Shown: piece after piece, positions 1-10,200 of the stretch
Layout of the letters: every line of letters starts with the position of its first letter
How positions within the stretch are numbered: position 1 is the first letter of the stretch
Source: Propionibacterium acidifaciens DSM 21887
GTDB taxonomy: Bacteria > Actinomycetota > Actinomycetes > Propionibacteriales > Propionibacteriaceae
Direction: 5' to 3'
Assembly (NCBI RefSeq): GCF_000426605.1
Contig: NZ_AUFR01000006.1
Span: forward strand, 62,001 to 126,000
Length of the DNA stretch: 64,000 nucleotides
Position numbers and translations under genes: made by a program
The notes under the pieces: model-generated
What the model saw: the letters and a program-made list of their open reading frames with translations, nothing else
What the model was told of the DNA's origin: nothing
Databases searched by the model: none

Positions 1-2
1 TG

Positions 3-956
3 GTCGCCCGCGCCCGCCGGCTCCGCGCGGACGATCGGCGCGCCCCGGCGCCCCGCCCCGGTCTCATCGAGGACGACCCCGTCACCGCCGCCCCGAGGGG
101 CCTGACGCCCGGCATGGTCGACGCGCTGCTCAACGGGGAGACGACCAGCAGGGACGTCCTCATCACGCTCATCGACCTCGCCCAGCGCGGCTTCCTGGGC
201 ATCACCGCGCTCGCCCGCCCCGACCGGCCCGCGCACGACTGGGTGCTCACCCGCACGGCCAGGCCCGCCGGGGGCGAGGGCCTGCACGGCTTCGAGCACT
301 TCCTGCTCGACCAGCTCTTCGTCGGGCCGGACGAGCCGATCACGCTCTCGAGCGTCGTCACCTCGACGGAACGGGCGCTGCCGCGCGCGAGGCGGCAGCT
401 GCACGACGACGCGATGGACCGCGGCTGGTTCCAGCACGGTTCGACGCGCACCGACCGCTGGGGCCGGGCGGGCGGCGTCGTCATCGTCGTCGGTCTCGTG
501 CTGGCGGTGCTCGGCGTCATCCGGGTCATGGCCACGAGCCACTGGAGCGTCGTGGTCGGCCCGGTCCTCATCGCCGTCGCCGGTCTCGAGCTCGCCTCCC
601 TGGGCCGCCTCCTGGGCAGGCGCACGGATGAGGGCGCGAGCACCCGCGACGAGCTGCTCGCCTACCGGCGGCACCTCGACTCGATGGGGCCCGAGCGCGT
701 CCTCGTCGAGGACGCCCCGGCGGTCCTGCGCGACTCGCTCGGCTATGCGCTCGCCTTCGGCGGCGCCGAGAGGCTGGGGCGGGTCATCGAGCAGGTCGTC
801 GACCGCGCCGAGCGCTGGGGCCGGGCGGTCGACCTGGACCTCGGCTGGTTCCGCACCCCGGGCGGGGAGCGCCCCGTGAGCGCCTTCGTCGTGGCGGTCA
901 CCGGCTTCGTCGACGCCGGGGCGCGTCTGGCGGACGAGGGCGACGGGGAGTTCTGA
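3..956 (+). CDS. DUF2207 family membrane protein, C-terminal part (5' end outside window)
   Basis: The frame is open from the first bases, so the gene starts upstream of the window; a methionine at 114 is unlikely to be the start because the residues before it already match the family. DUF2207 proteins are predicted membrane proteins of unknown function that carry a cytoplasmic winged-helix-like region of the form 'PAMVDALLNG...LITLIDLAQRGFL', which is visible at about 105-200. Two hydrophobic helices follow at about 475-540 and 555-620, then a soluble tail. It converges on the RloB-like gene, only 12 bases away. The family call rests on pattern recognition; function is unknown. Confidence 0.72.
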   Translation, partial: VARARRLRADDRRAPAPRPGLIEDDPVTAAPRGLTPGMVDALLNGETTSRDVLITLIDLAQRGFLGITALARPDRPAHDWVLTRTARPAGGEGLHGFEHFLLDQLFVGPDEPITLSSVVTSTERALPRARRQLHDDAMDRGWFQHGSTRTDRWGRAGGVVIVVGLVLAVLGVIRVMATSHWSVVVGPVLIAVAGLELASLGRLLGRRTDEGASTRDELLAYRRHLDSMGPERVLVEDAPAVLRDSLGYALAFGGAERLGRVIEQVVDRAERWGRAVDLDLGWFRTPGGERPVSAFVVAVTGFVDAGARLADEGDGEF

Positions 957-968
957 GGCGGCCCGGCC

Positions 969-1580
969 TCACCGCGCCCGGAGGGGCCCGAGACTGCGCA
1001 GCAGGTGCGGCATCGTCGTCGAGGGGCAGGGGCCCCGGGCGTTCGTACCGGGAACCGAGGTGCCGCGCAGAGTGCACCGGGTCTCCGCCTCCACCGCCCG
1101 GTCGAAGGGGAAGTCACCGGGCAGGTCCTTCGCGCTCCTGCCGCTCAGCCCGGTCAGGCGCTCGTAGTGCCGCTGCGCGTCCTTCTGGTCCCGATAGTTC
1201 TGCACCTGCTCGTAGTGGGCATTGAGCCAGACCTCGAAGCAGGGCACGGAGACCACCCCGACGACTCTGCTCCCGGAATCCTTCGACACCTTCCCACACC
1301 GGGCGAGGAAGTCCCGACGGTCGGCCCCGTCGTGGTCGACGACGATCCAGGTCTCGTCGTAGGCGCGGAGATCGGTCTCGCCCCGGACGAGGTTGCGCAG
1401 GATCGTCTCGGGTTCCTTGCCCTCCTGGCAGATGACCATGATGCTGAGGTTCGCATCGCGTGGAACCCTTCCCTTGAGCTTCCCAAGATAAGTCTTCTCG
1501 GTCCTGCCCCCATTGGTCACCAGCAGGACGGTCCGCCGCTCGGGGCGGGGACGGGACGAACGACGGATGCGCCTGCCCAT
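969..1580 (-). CDS. rloB: RloB-like TOPRIM-fold protein
   Basis: The 203-residue product has the order of RloB-family motifs: an N-terminal strand-glycine segment 'TNGGRTEKTYL', a 'VVDHDG' acidic pair near residue 80, a 'PCFEVWLNAHY' block near 115 and a C-terminal 'PSTTMPHLLRSL' block. RloB proteins pair with RloA ATPases and are associated with restriction/abortive-infection islands; the fold resembles TOPRIM nucleases. It starts 4 bases after the rloA stop, so the two are one operon. Oddity: family members usually have Glu-Gly at the first motif (as in 'EGEKTE'); here it reads Asn-Gly, so a probable metal-binding Glu is missing. Start: the ATG right after rloA. Confidence 0.75.
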   Translation of the reverse strand: MGRRIRRSSRPRPERRTVLLVTNGGRTEKTYLGKLKGRVPRDANLSIMVICQEGKEPETILRNLVRGETDLRAYDETWIVVDHDGADRRDFLARCGKVSKDSGSRVVGVVSVPCFEVWLNAHYEQVQNYRDQKDAQRHYERLTGLSGRSAKDLPGDFPFDRAVEAETRCTLRGTSVPGTNARGPCPSTTMPHLLRSLGPLRAR

Positions 1581-1584
1581 CGGG

Positions 1585-2899
1585 TCACTCCGCCCCGTCC
1601 GGGTCGGACACGATGCCGAGCAGACCCGAGAGGTCCACCCTGGGAAGCGCGCCGAAGCGGCCCGTCAGATAACGCTTCTGCTCGTTGTCGCCCCGGCGGG
1701 TGGCGTACGCCGAGAGCGGGACGAGCTCGCTGGCGCCGGCGTCGTCCTTCTCGCAGAACCAGACCTCGTCGCGGCCGAGGAGGCGGCTCGGCGCATTGCC
1801 GAGCAGGGCCGTGTCATGGCTGCTGAACAGGAGCTGGGCGCCGCGCGGGTTGACGTCCCGGTCCTTGAACATCGTGACGAGTGCCGAGCTGAGCGCGGGG
1901 TGAAGACTCGCGTCGAGCTCGTCGACGACGAGCAGACCGCCCCTGCGCAGGACGTCGACGGCCGGTGCCGCAGCGGCGAGCCACGCGACGGTGCCGTCGC
2001 TCTGCGAGCCGAGGGGGAGCTCGAAGGACTCCCCCGCCGGACCGGAGTGCGTGAAGACGAGGGACCGCGCCACCGGGGCGATCGCGTCCGCTGGGATCTC
2101 GGCGGGATCGTCCCCGGAGCCCGCGGCGAGGACGGCCCGCATTCTCTCCAGGATCTTCTGCGGGACCTGCTTCTCCTCGACCCGCACCGACGCGACCCCG
2201 AGGTCGGCGACGTGGGCCAGGACGTCGACGATGCCGTTCCAGCGTTGCGGGTCCTCGATCATGCGGGACATGAGCCACTGGAGGCGCACCTGCTGGTCGT
2301 CGTCGCTGCGGCCCACGACGCTTGTCGAGGCGCCTGTGCGCAGGCCACGCGCGATCGGCTGCAGGGCGTCGTGCCGGTACCGGGCGGCGACCGCGAGCAG
2401 GAGGTCGCCGGGGGTCACCAGCCTGCGGACCTCGGCGGTGGGGCCCTTGAGCGAGGAGCCCGCACGCACCACGATCGGGGCCTCGGGGCCGGTTTGCTCG
2501 CGGACGAAGAGCCTGCGCCGGGTTCCCCCTGGGATAGGAGTGGAGGGACTCCCTGCGGATGCCCCAGGCCATCGCCTCGAGCTCGTAGTGGTAGCGCACC
2601 TCGTCGACGGTGAAGTCGACGTCGTAGGCCGTGGGGGTCTGCGCCGCGGCCGCCGCGGCGTACGGCCAGTAGAGGCGCGTGCCCGGCTCGGCGATGGCCC
2701 GGCCGAGCAGGCCCACGGCCGAGAGGATGGTCGACTTGCCGGAGGCGTTCGGACCGAAGACCGCGGCGACCCGGCTCGTGACGTCGCTCCAGGTACGGCC
2801 CGCTCCCGGGGTCTGCGTCCTCAGCGACGGGCTGACGAAGGAGAGACCGGCCTCGGTGGCGAAGCACTGGTGGTTGGAGACGGTGAAGTCGAGCAACAT
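1585..2899 (-). pseudogene. rloA: RloA-like AAA ATPase, frameshifted
   Basis: Read from the minus strand, the protein starts at 2899 (MLLDFTVSNHQCF), with a P-loop 'GPNASGKST' near residue 45. The frame then runs into unrelated arginine-rich sequence. The correct continuation ('TRRRLFVREQTGPEA', then the rest of the ATPase with 'VVDELDASLHP' Walker B and 'LLFSSHDTALL') lies one frame away. Removing one C from the run of five at 2525-2529 joins the two halves perfectly, giving about 437 residues. RloA is an SMC/ABC-like ATPase encoded next to RloB in defence islands. Either the gene is inactive, it is phase-variable at the homopolymer, or the read has one extra base. An AT-rich stretch at 2925-2965 may hold its promoter. 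Confidence 0.75.
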
Positions 2900-3145
2900 G
2901 CTGACAGACCAGCGCGAGAAGTGAATCCAAAGCCCTTTTTGGGAAAAATTTTTCATATGAGTTCGGAAAACAGCCTCGCGGCACCGCTCATGCGGCGCCA
3001 TGGGGATGGGTGGATCCGGCGGCGCGCACGCGGGGTTGCGGATCGACGGCCGCGCCCCCGCCCGAACCTCATCCGGTCGGCGGGCGCGGCAGAACGCCGG
3101 GGCGCGCCCTCGCACCGCCCCGCCGGGCCCTCGCCGACGCCGGGC

Positions 3146-4579
3146 CTACAGCAGCGCGCCGGGCCGGTAGGCGGCCGCGTCCGGGTCGGCGGCCACGATC
3201 GGCTCGATGCGGGCGACGAGCCGCCCGACCTGGTGGCGGGCCGCCCCGGTCAGCTCCAGCGGGGCGCTCACCAGCTCGGCGAGCTCGTCGCGGCTCAGCC
3301 GGAGGCGGCCGTCGGCGGCCAGCCGGTCGAAGAGCGGGTTCCCCCGGGCGCCGGTCTCGCGCAGCTCGAGGGCGACCGCCACGGCGTTCTCCTTGATGGC
3401 CTCGTGGGCGTCCTCGCGCCCGACGCCCCTGCGGACGGCCGCCATGAGGATCTTCGTCGTGGTGAGGAAGGGCAGGTAGCGGTCGAGCTCGGCGGCGATC
3501 ATGGCGGGGAAGGCGCCGAAGTCGGCGAGCACGGTGAGGAAGGTCTCGAAGAGGCCGTCGAGCGCGTAGAAGGAGTCGGGCAGGGCGACGCGGCGCACCA
3601 CCGAGCAGGAGACGTCGCCCTCGTTCCACTGGTCGCCGGCCAGCTCGCCGATCATCGAGGCGTAGCCGCGGAGGACGACCGCCAGACCGTTGACGCGCTC
3701 GCAGCTGCGGGTGTTCATCTTGTGGGGCATGGCCGAGGAGCCGACCTGGCCGGGCCTGAAGCCCTCGGTGACGAGCTCGTTGCCGGCCATGAGGCGGATC
3801 GAGGTGGCCAGGTTCGAGGGGGCCGCCGCGGTCTGCGCCAGGGCGGTGAGCGCGTCGAGGTCGAGGCTGCGCGGGTAGACCTGACCGGTGCTCGTGAGCA
3901 CGTGGTGGAAGCCCAGGCCGGCGGCGATGCGCCGCTCGAGCTCGCCGAGCCGTTCGAGATCGCCGCCGAGCAGGTCGAGCATGTCCTGGGCGGTGCCCAT
4001 CGGGCCCTTGATGCCGCGGGCCGGGTAGCGGTCGATGAGGTCGTCGAGACGGGCGTGGGCGATGAGCAGCTCGTCGGCGCAGGTGGCGAAGCGCTTGCCG
4101 AGGGTGGTGACCTGGGCGGCCACGTTGTGGCTGCGCCCGGCGATCGGCTGGTCGGTGTAGCGGGCGGCGAGCTCGGCGAGACGGGCCAGGGCCGTCACGA
4201 CGCGCGAGCGGATGAGCCGCAGGCCGTGCAGCACCTGCATCTGCTCGATGTTCTCGGTGAGGTCGCGGCTCGTCATGCCCTTGTGGATGTGCTCGTGGCC
4301 GGCCAGCGCGTTGAACTCCTCGATGCGGGCCTTCACGTCGTGGCGGGTGACGCGCTCGCGGGCGGCGATCGAGTCGAGGTCGACCCGGTCGGTCACCGTG
4401 CGGTAGTCGGCGATGACGGCGTCGGGGTCGTCGCCGCCGAAGTCGACGCCGAGATCGCGCTGGGCCTCCAGCACGGCGATCCACAGCCGGCGCTCGGAGA
4501 CGATCTTGTGCTCGGGCGACCAGATGCGGCGCATCGCGTCGGAGGCGTAGCGGGTGGCCAGCACGTCGGGGACGGTCAT
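3146..4579 (-). CDS. purB: Adenylosuccinate lyase
   Basis: PurB cleaves adenylosuccinate to AMP and fumarate and also SAICAR to AICAR in purine synthesis. The 477-residue protein has the fumarase/aspartase superfamily signature 'SSAMPHKMN' at about 281-289, carrying the flexible catalytic loop, and 'HKGMTSRDL' at about 99-107, which binds substrate. Length is normal for actinobacterial PurB. It begins 12 bases after purD on the same strand, so the two are probably co-transcribed; SD-like 'GGAGGG' lies just upstream of the ATG. Nothing unusual. Confidence 0.96.
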   Translation of the reverse strand: MTVPDVLATRYASDAMRRIWSPEHKIVSERRLWIAVLEAQRDLGVDFGGDDPDAVIADYRTVTDRVDLDSIAARERVTRHDVKARIEEFNALAGHEHIHKGMTSRDLTENIEQMQVLHGLRLIRSRVVTALARLAELAARYTDQPIAGRSHNVAAQVTTLGKRFATCADELLIAHARLDDLIDRYPARGIKGPMGTAQDMLDLLGGDLERLGELERRIAAGLGFHHVLTSTGQVYPRSLDLDALTALAQTAAAPSNLATSIRLMAGNELVTEGFRPGQVGSSAMPHKMNTRSCERVNGLAVVLRGYASMIGELAGDQWNEGDVSCSVVRRVALPDSFYALDGLFETFLTVLADFGAFPAMIAAELDRYLPFLTTTKILMAAVRRGVGREDAHEAIKENAVAVALELRETGARGNPLFDRLAADGRLRLSRDELAELVSAPLELTGAARHQVGRLVARIEPIVAADPDAAAYRPGALL

Positions 4580-4591
4580 GTTCCCTCCTTC

Positions 4592-5872
4592 TCAGCCCAG
4601 TCGGGCGGCGATGGCGTCGAGTCGGGCCTGCGAGGCGATGTCGGAGCGGGCGAAGCCGTCCGTGAAGTCGATCCGCGCGATGTGGGCGTACGCCCGCTCG
4701 CGGGCGTCGGCGATGTCGGCGCCGGTGGCGACGACCACGAGGACGCGCCCGCCGGCCGAGACGAGGCGGCCGCGATCGTCCAGCGCTGTGCCGGCGTGGA
4801 TGACGTGGACGCCGTCCGGGGCGGGGGGCAGCCCGATGACGCAGCCCTTGACCGGGGAGCCCGGATAGCCCCTCGCCGCCAGGACGACGCCGACGCAGGC
4901 CTCGTCCGAGACCTCGGGGGCGCCCCGGTCGGCGAGCGCGCCGGTGGCGGCCGCGTGGAGCAGGGCGCCCAGGCCGGTGCGCAGACGCGGCAGGATCGCC
5001 TCGGTCTCGGGGTCGCCGAAGCGGGCGTTGAACTCGACGACCCGCGGGCCGGCCTCCGTGAGGGCGAGGCCGACGTAGAGCAGGCCGGCGAAGGGCGTCC
5101 CGAGGGTGCGCATCCGGGCCAGGGTGGGTTCGACGACCTCGGCCATGACCTGCTCGACGGTGCCGGCGGGCAGCCAGGGCAGCGGCGTGTACGAGCCCAT
5201 CCCGCCCGTGTTGGGCCCCTCGTCGCCGTCGCCGACGCGCTTGAAGTCCTGGGCCGGCGGGAGCGGGACGGCGGTGGTCCCGTCGGTGATGACGAACAGG
5301 CTGGCCTCGGGGCCGTCGAGGTACTCCTCGATGACGACCCGCCCGCACTCGGCCGCATGGTCGAGGGCGGTCCGGCGGTCGTCCGTCACGACGACCCCCT
5401 TGCCGGCGGCCAGACCGTCGGCCTTGACCACGTAGGGGGCTCCGAACTCGTCGAGCGCGGCGGCGGCCTGGGCCGGCGCCGTCGCGACGCGGGAGCGGGC
5501 GGTCGGCACCCCGGCGTCGGCCATGACCCGCTTGGCGAAGGCCTTCGAGCCCTCGAGACGGGCGGCGGCCGCGCTCGGGCCGAAGCAGGCGATGCCGCGC
5601 CCGCGCACGGCGTCCGCGACACCGGCGACGAGCGGGGCCTCGGGGCCGATGACGACGAGGTCGACGCCCAGCTCGGCGGCCAGGGCCGCGACGGCCGTCC
5701 CGTCGAGGATGTCGACCCGGTGGTTCGTCGCGAAGGAGGCGGTGCCGGGATTGCCGGGGGCCACGTGGACGGCGGCGACCGCCGGATCCTGGTCGATGGC
5801 CAGGGCCAGGGCGTGCTCGCGGCCGCCGGAGCCCACGACGAGGACGGTGATGGGATCGGATCCAGAGCTCAC
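4592..5872 (-). CDS. purD: Phosphoribosylamine-glycine ligase (GAR synthetase)
   Basis: PurD joins glycine to 5-phosphoribosylamine with ATP, the second step of purine synthesis. The 426-residue protein opens with 'VLVVGSGGREHALA', the PurD N-domain signature, followed by an ATP-grasp domain and the family motif 'FNARFGDPETEAI' near residue 290. Start is the ATG at 5872. It is upstream of purB in an apparent purD-purB operon; the acyltransferase gene ends 96 bases upstream on the same strand and may or may not share transcription. Confidence 0.96.
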   Translation of the reverse strand: MSSGSDPITVLVVGSGGREHALALAIDQDPAVAAVHVAPGNPGTASFATNHRVDILDGTAVAALAAELGVDLVVIGPEAPLVAGVADAVRGRGIACFGPSAAAARLEGSKAFAKRVMADAGVPTARSRVATAPAQAAAALDEFGAPYVVKADGLAAGKGVVVTDDRRTALDHAAECGRVVIEEYLDGPEASLFVITDGTTAVPLPPAQDFKRVGDGDEGPNTGGMGSYTPLPWLPAGTVEQVMAEVVEPTLARMRTLGTPFAGLLYVGLALTEAGPRVVEFNARFGDPETEAILPRLRTGLGALLHAAATGALADRGAPEVSDEACVGVVLAARGYPGSPVKGCVIGLPPAPDGVHVIHAGTALDDRGRLVSAGGRVLVVVATGADIADARERAYAHIARIDFTDGFARSDIASQARLDAIAARLG

Positions 5873-5968
5873 GGCGGCAGTCTACCGGCGGGCCAGCCCG
5901 TGGTCGCGCGCTCGTCCGGCGGCGCGACGGCCCGGTCGTCCTCGTGGGGCCTCGCGGGGACGGGCCCC

Positions 5969-7021
5969 TCAGCCGATCACGCGGCGCGGCGCGCGCCAGA
6001 GCCACGGCAGCCAGCGCCGGGTCGCCCACCACAGGGCGATCGAGCCGGCCAGCGCCACGAGCGTCCCCGCGACGAGATGAACGGCGACGGATCCGATGCC
6101 GAGGCGCACGAGCACGATGCGGGTGGCGGCCAGGGCGAGGGTGTGGGCCAGGAAGATGACCATGGACCGGCGCCCCAGGTAGCCGACGAGACGGGAGACC
6201 GGGCGCACCCGGTCGAGCAGGATCGACAGGGCTCCGACGGCGACGACGCCGGCCCAGGCGCAGACGAGGCCCTCGCCGATGCTGACCGGGGTGCGTCCGA
6301 ACTGGGTGGTCGTCGGGGCGGCGGGCCGGCCGAGGGCGACGAGGAGCCCGTAGCAGAGGGCCGACACGACGAGGACGGCGGCGACGCCGCCGGTGCCCAG
6401 ACGCGCGCGGGCCCGCGCGTAACCGGCAAGGGTCACGGTGGCGGCGGCGAAGAAGAAGACGCTCAGGCCGAGCCCCTGGAGGAAGATGCACGGCCCGAAC
6501 AGGCCCCAGCAGCCGATGCTGAGCGCCGCCGCGCCGAGCAGCGAGCAGAGCCCGCGCAGCCGGGAGCGCCAGGGCTGGGCCGCCGTGACGAGCACCGTCA
6601 TGACCATGATCCACGGCAGGAACCACATCTGGTTGGCCGGCCGCCACAGCGCGAAGACCGAGCCGAGGGTGCGCTCGCTGTTGACCGAGCCGGCCAGGGC
6701 GTACTGCATGAGGCCCTGGACGACGCTCCAGAGGACGTAGACCCAGGCGAAGTCGCCGAGACGGGCGCGCAGATAGCGCACCGGCCCGCGCCTGGCGAGC
6801 GCCGCCTCGACCATGAGGCCGGCGGCGGCGGCGAACAGGGCGACGTGCACCATGTAGACCGCGCGATCGGCGGCGAGGTAGGCCGACGACCCCCCGTCGA
6901 CGAGGCCGGCGCTGCGGACCCCGCGAAGCACGTGCCCGAAGGCGATGCCCGTGATGGCCAGCCCGCGGGCGACGTCGACCGATCCGTCGCGCCGGTTCGC
7001 GGGCAGTGGGGGTGTGCTCAC
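5969..7021 (-). CDS. Membrane acyltransferase, acyltransferase-3 family
   Basis: A 350-residue integral membrane protein with about ten hydrophobic helices. The N-terminus 'RRDGSVDVARGLAITGIAFGHV' is the hallmark of the acyltransferase-3/OpgC group, where an Arg-Gly/His pair near helix 1 serves acyl transfer to glycans or other envelope substrates; the substrate here is unknown. I chose the GTG at 7021 (reads VSTPPLPANRR) because the frame above it is arginine/proline-rich with no family similarity and runs into the divergent promoter. It is transcribed away from the NRPS operon, and its start is about 230 bases from the NRPS start; a shared regulatory region is possible but not shown. Confidence 0.75.
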   Translation of the reverse strand: MSTPPLPANRRDGSVDVARGLAITGIAFGHVLRGVRSAGLVDGGSSAYLAADRAVYMVHVALFAAAAGLMVEAALARRGPVRYLRARLGDFAWVYVLWSVVQGLMQYALAGSVNSERTLGSVFALWRPANQMWFLPWIMVMTVLVTAAQPWRSRLRGLCSLLGAAALSIGCWGLFGPCIFLQGLGLSVFFFAAATVTLAGYARARARLGTGGVAAVLVVSALCYGLLVALGRPAAPTTTQFGRTPVSIGEGLVCAWAGVVAVGALSILLDRVRPVSRLVGYLGRRSMVIFLAHTLALAATRIVLVRLGIGSVAVHLVAGTLVALAGSIALWWATRRWLPWLWRAPRRVIG

Positions 7022-7144
7022 GGGGCGTGAGGCTAGCACGGGGCGGCCCCCGACGGATCGCGCGGACCGCGGAGGATGGACGCCGGAGGAGCGGGCGCGG
7101 GCCGGTCCGGCGGGACTCGCCCCTGGGCACGACGAACCAATGTT

Positions 7145-7190
7145 ATTAAGAACAATTCTTAATTGAGAATAGGTTAGTGTATACTTATCT
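7145..7190 (+). promoter_or_regulatory. Promoter and iron-repressor-like operator of the NRPS operon
   Basis: An unusually AT-rich island in a very GC-rich genome. Two elements are visible. At 7145-7163 an inverted repeat ATTAAGAA-CAA-TTCTTAAT has perfect 8-base arms. At 7169-7187 the sequence ATAGGTTAGTGTATACTTA matches the DtxR/IdeR 19-base consensus at 13 positions, with an intact AGGTTAG half. A -10-like TATACT (7180-7185) lies inside this box, with TTCTTA (7156-7161) 18 bases upstream as a possible -35. Repressor binding would block the promoter, as expected for iron-repressed metallophore genes. The regulator itself is not in the window. Confidence 0.55.
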
Positions 7191-7248
7191 TCACTGTGCT
7201 GCAGGACACTTCCCGGACTCCGGATCCATACGTCGAGGAGCATGGAGC

Positions 7249-10200
7249 ATGACCGGTTCGACGATGCATGACGACACGCTCGGCGCGCCCTCCGACGGCC
7301 GGACCACCGAGACTTCGGCGAGCCCGCGGAGCCTCCCTCTGGCGCCCATCCAACGCGCCTACACGATCGGACGCGCGACGGACCAGCCCCTGGGCGGGGT
7401 CGACTGCCTGTCCTATTTCGAATTCGTCGGCGGCAGCATCGACACGGCCGCGCTCCAGACACGGGTGGACCGTCTGCGCCGGCACCCGGCACTGCGCGCA
7501 TCGATGGACCTGTCAGCGGGCCTGCTGCGCGAGAACGACCTGACCGCCCCGACGGTGGTGGTGCACGATGCGACGGCCTCGCAGCAGAAGGCCGACCGCG
7601 TCCGGAGACGGGTCCGCGACCGCCTGAACCGCAGCGTCCTGGACGTCGAGCACGGCCAGGCCTGGGCCGTCGAGGTGACCCGGGCGCCGCACGAGTCAAT
7701 CATCCACATCGTCATCTCGCTGGCCGTCACCGACATCCACGGAGTCATCCGGATGATCGAGGAGCTCGCGAACGACGAGGAGCTCCCGCGCATCGGGTTC
7801 GCCGAGCTCGGGGAGAAGCTGGCCCCGCCCCGGAAACGCAGGCTGCACGCGGTCGAGGAGGACTCCGGACCGCTGCCCGAACCACCGGATCTGTGCGTGG
7901 CCTACGACAGCGTCCCCGGCACGAGGATCACCCGCCACCGCAGGAGGCTCGACAGGGAGCACTGGGAGCGCTTCGGCCGACTCGCCGCACGGCTCGGCAC
8001 GAGCAAACCGGTCCTCCTGCTGACCCTCTACGAGACGATGCTGGCGCGCTGGTCGACCACCGACGAGTTCATCGTCTCGCTGCCCGGTCTGGACGTGCGT
8101 CGCAGCAGGGGCCAGATCGCCGACCGCACCCGCGTCCACGCCATCCGGGCAGCGGTCGACCCCGGCAGGGATCTCGACGAGGCGACCACGGCTGTCGCCG
8201 GGGAACTGCGCCGCCGACTGCTGAGCGGCACCAGCGCCCTCGACGAACTGCGGGAGGCCCGCGCGCACGGGCACAGCGGCATGTCGCCCTTCGTCTTCAC
8301 CTACAACGCCGAGGCCCCGATCTTCTCCCCCGCCGTGACCCGCGTCCTCGGCAGGCAGGAGGTGACCCGATCCTCCACCCCGCAGGTGGCCCTCGACGCC
8401 CAGGTGATCCAGTTCGACAGCGACGGGGTGGAGATCTCCTTCGACGTGCGCGACGGCGCGCTCCGCGCGGGCGACCGCGCCGGGGCGCTCATGCTCGACA
8501 GCTTCTACGAGTCCATCGTGCGGGTCGCCGAGCTGGACCCGCAGCGGCCCTGGCCGAGCCTGGACGAGCTGGTGCGCCTGCCCGCCGAGCTGGAGGCCCG
8601 GCGCGAGGCGCTCAACTCGACCGATCCCCTGCCCGGGCGCCGACTGCACGAGCTGTTCATGCGTCACGTCGAGGAGGAGCCGCGGGCCATGGCGCTGCTG
8701 TGGCACGACGATGGGGGCGCCCACGAGATGAGCTACGGGCGGCTCGACGAGGCCGCCCGCCGGATCGCCCATCGGCTGGCACCGGTGACCCGCCCGGGCG
8801 AGCTCGTCGGCATCAGCCTGCCGAAGGGCCCCGAGCAGGTCATGGCCGTCCTCGGCGCGCTCTACAGCGGCTGCGCCTATCTGCCGTTGTCCGTCGAGCT
8901 GCCGCCGGCGCGCAGGCGGGCCATCGTCTCCTCCGCCCGGCTCGGCGTCACCATCGACCGGGGGCTCGTCGAGGCGGCGATGCGGGCCGACGCCCCCGCC
9001 GGCGACCCCGTCCGCCCGACCGGGCCCGACGACAGCGCCTACGCGATCTACACCTCGGGCTCCACCGGGGAGCCCAAGGGCGTGCTCATGAGCCACGCCG
9101 CCGCCGCCAACACGGTCCAGGACGTGGCGGGGCGGCTGGCGCTGGGTCCGCGGGACCGCGTCCTGGGCGTCTCGTCGCTCGACTTCGACCTGAGCGTCTT
9201 CGACATCTTCGGCCCGCTGTCGACCGGCGGCGCCCTGGTCTGCATCGACGAGGACGAGCGCCGCGACGCCTTCGCCTGGTTGCGGCTCGTCGCCGAGCAC
9301 CGCGTCACCATCTGGAACTCCGCGCCCGCCCTCGCCGAGATGCTCTGCGCGGCGGCCGGTCCGGACGAGCGGCTGCCGCTGCGGGCCTGCCTGTGCTCCG
9401 GCGACTGGATCGACCCGGGGCTGGGCGAGCGGATGGCGGGGATCGCGCCCGGCTGCGTCCTGGCCGCAATGGGCGGGGCCACCGAGGGGGGCATCTGGTC
9501 GAATCTGCACCTCGTGACCGGCCCCGACGACCTGAGCCGGGACTGGCGGGCCGTGCCCTACGGCCAGCCGCTGCGGGGCCAGGCCTACCGCGTGGCGGAC
9601 CGGCACGGCCGGGACTGCCCGCCCGGGGTGGCGGGCGAGCTGTGGATCGGCGGCGCCAGCCTCGCCACCGGCTATCTGAACCGGCCCGAGCTCACCGCGG
9701 AGCGCTTCCCGACGCTCGACGGCCGACGCTGGTACCGCACCGGGGATCTGGGCATGTGGGACGAGGACCTGCTGCTGCACTTCCTCGGGCGACGCGACAG
9801 CCAGGTCAAGATCCGGGGGCACCGCATCGAGCTCGGCGACGTCGAGCAGCATCTGCGCTCCATCGACGGCGTCCGCGAGGCGGTCGTCGTGCCCACCGCC
9901 GACAGGACGGCGCTCATCGGGCTGATCAGCCCGGCGGGGGGCCACCCGGTCGATCCGGACCGGATCGTCGAGGCCCTCGCCGAGCGGCTGCCCTCCTTCA
10001 TGCTTCCCCGCCGGATCAGGACGATCGACCGCATGCCGCTGTCGGCCAACGGCAAGATCGACCGCGGGAGGGCGGCCGCCATCGCCCTCGACGACCGGGA
10101 GCGGGTCGGCTCCCCCGCGCCGTCGGGGGACTCGTCGGCGCCGCCGGAGGACGACGACGCACGGCGGATCGGCGCCGCGTGGAGCCGGGTCCTGGGGGTC

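Noticed and set aside
1991-7030. A very long open plus-strand frame (about 1680 codons) opposite rloA, purB, purD and the acyltransferase
   Set aside because: It is low-complexity Gly/Ala/Arg/Val sequence typical of antisense frames in high-GC DNA; the minus-strand genes show full family motifs.
7177-7248. Upstream in-frame ATG at 7177 as the NRPS start
   Set aside because: It lies inside the presumed iron-type operator and -10 element and has no SD; ATG 7249 has GAGGAG at 8 bases.
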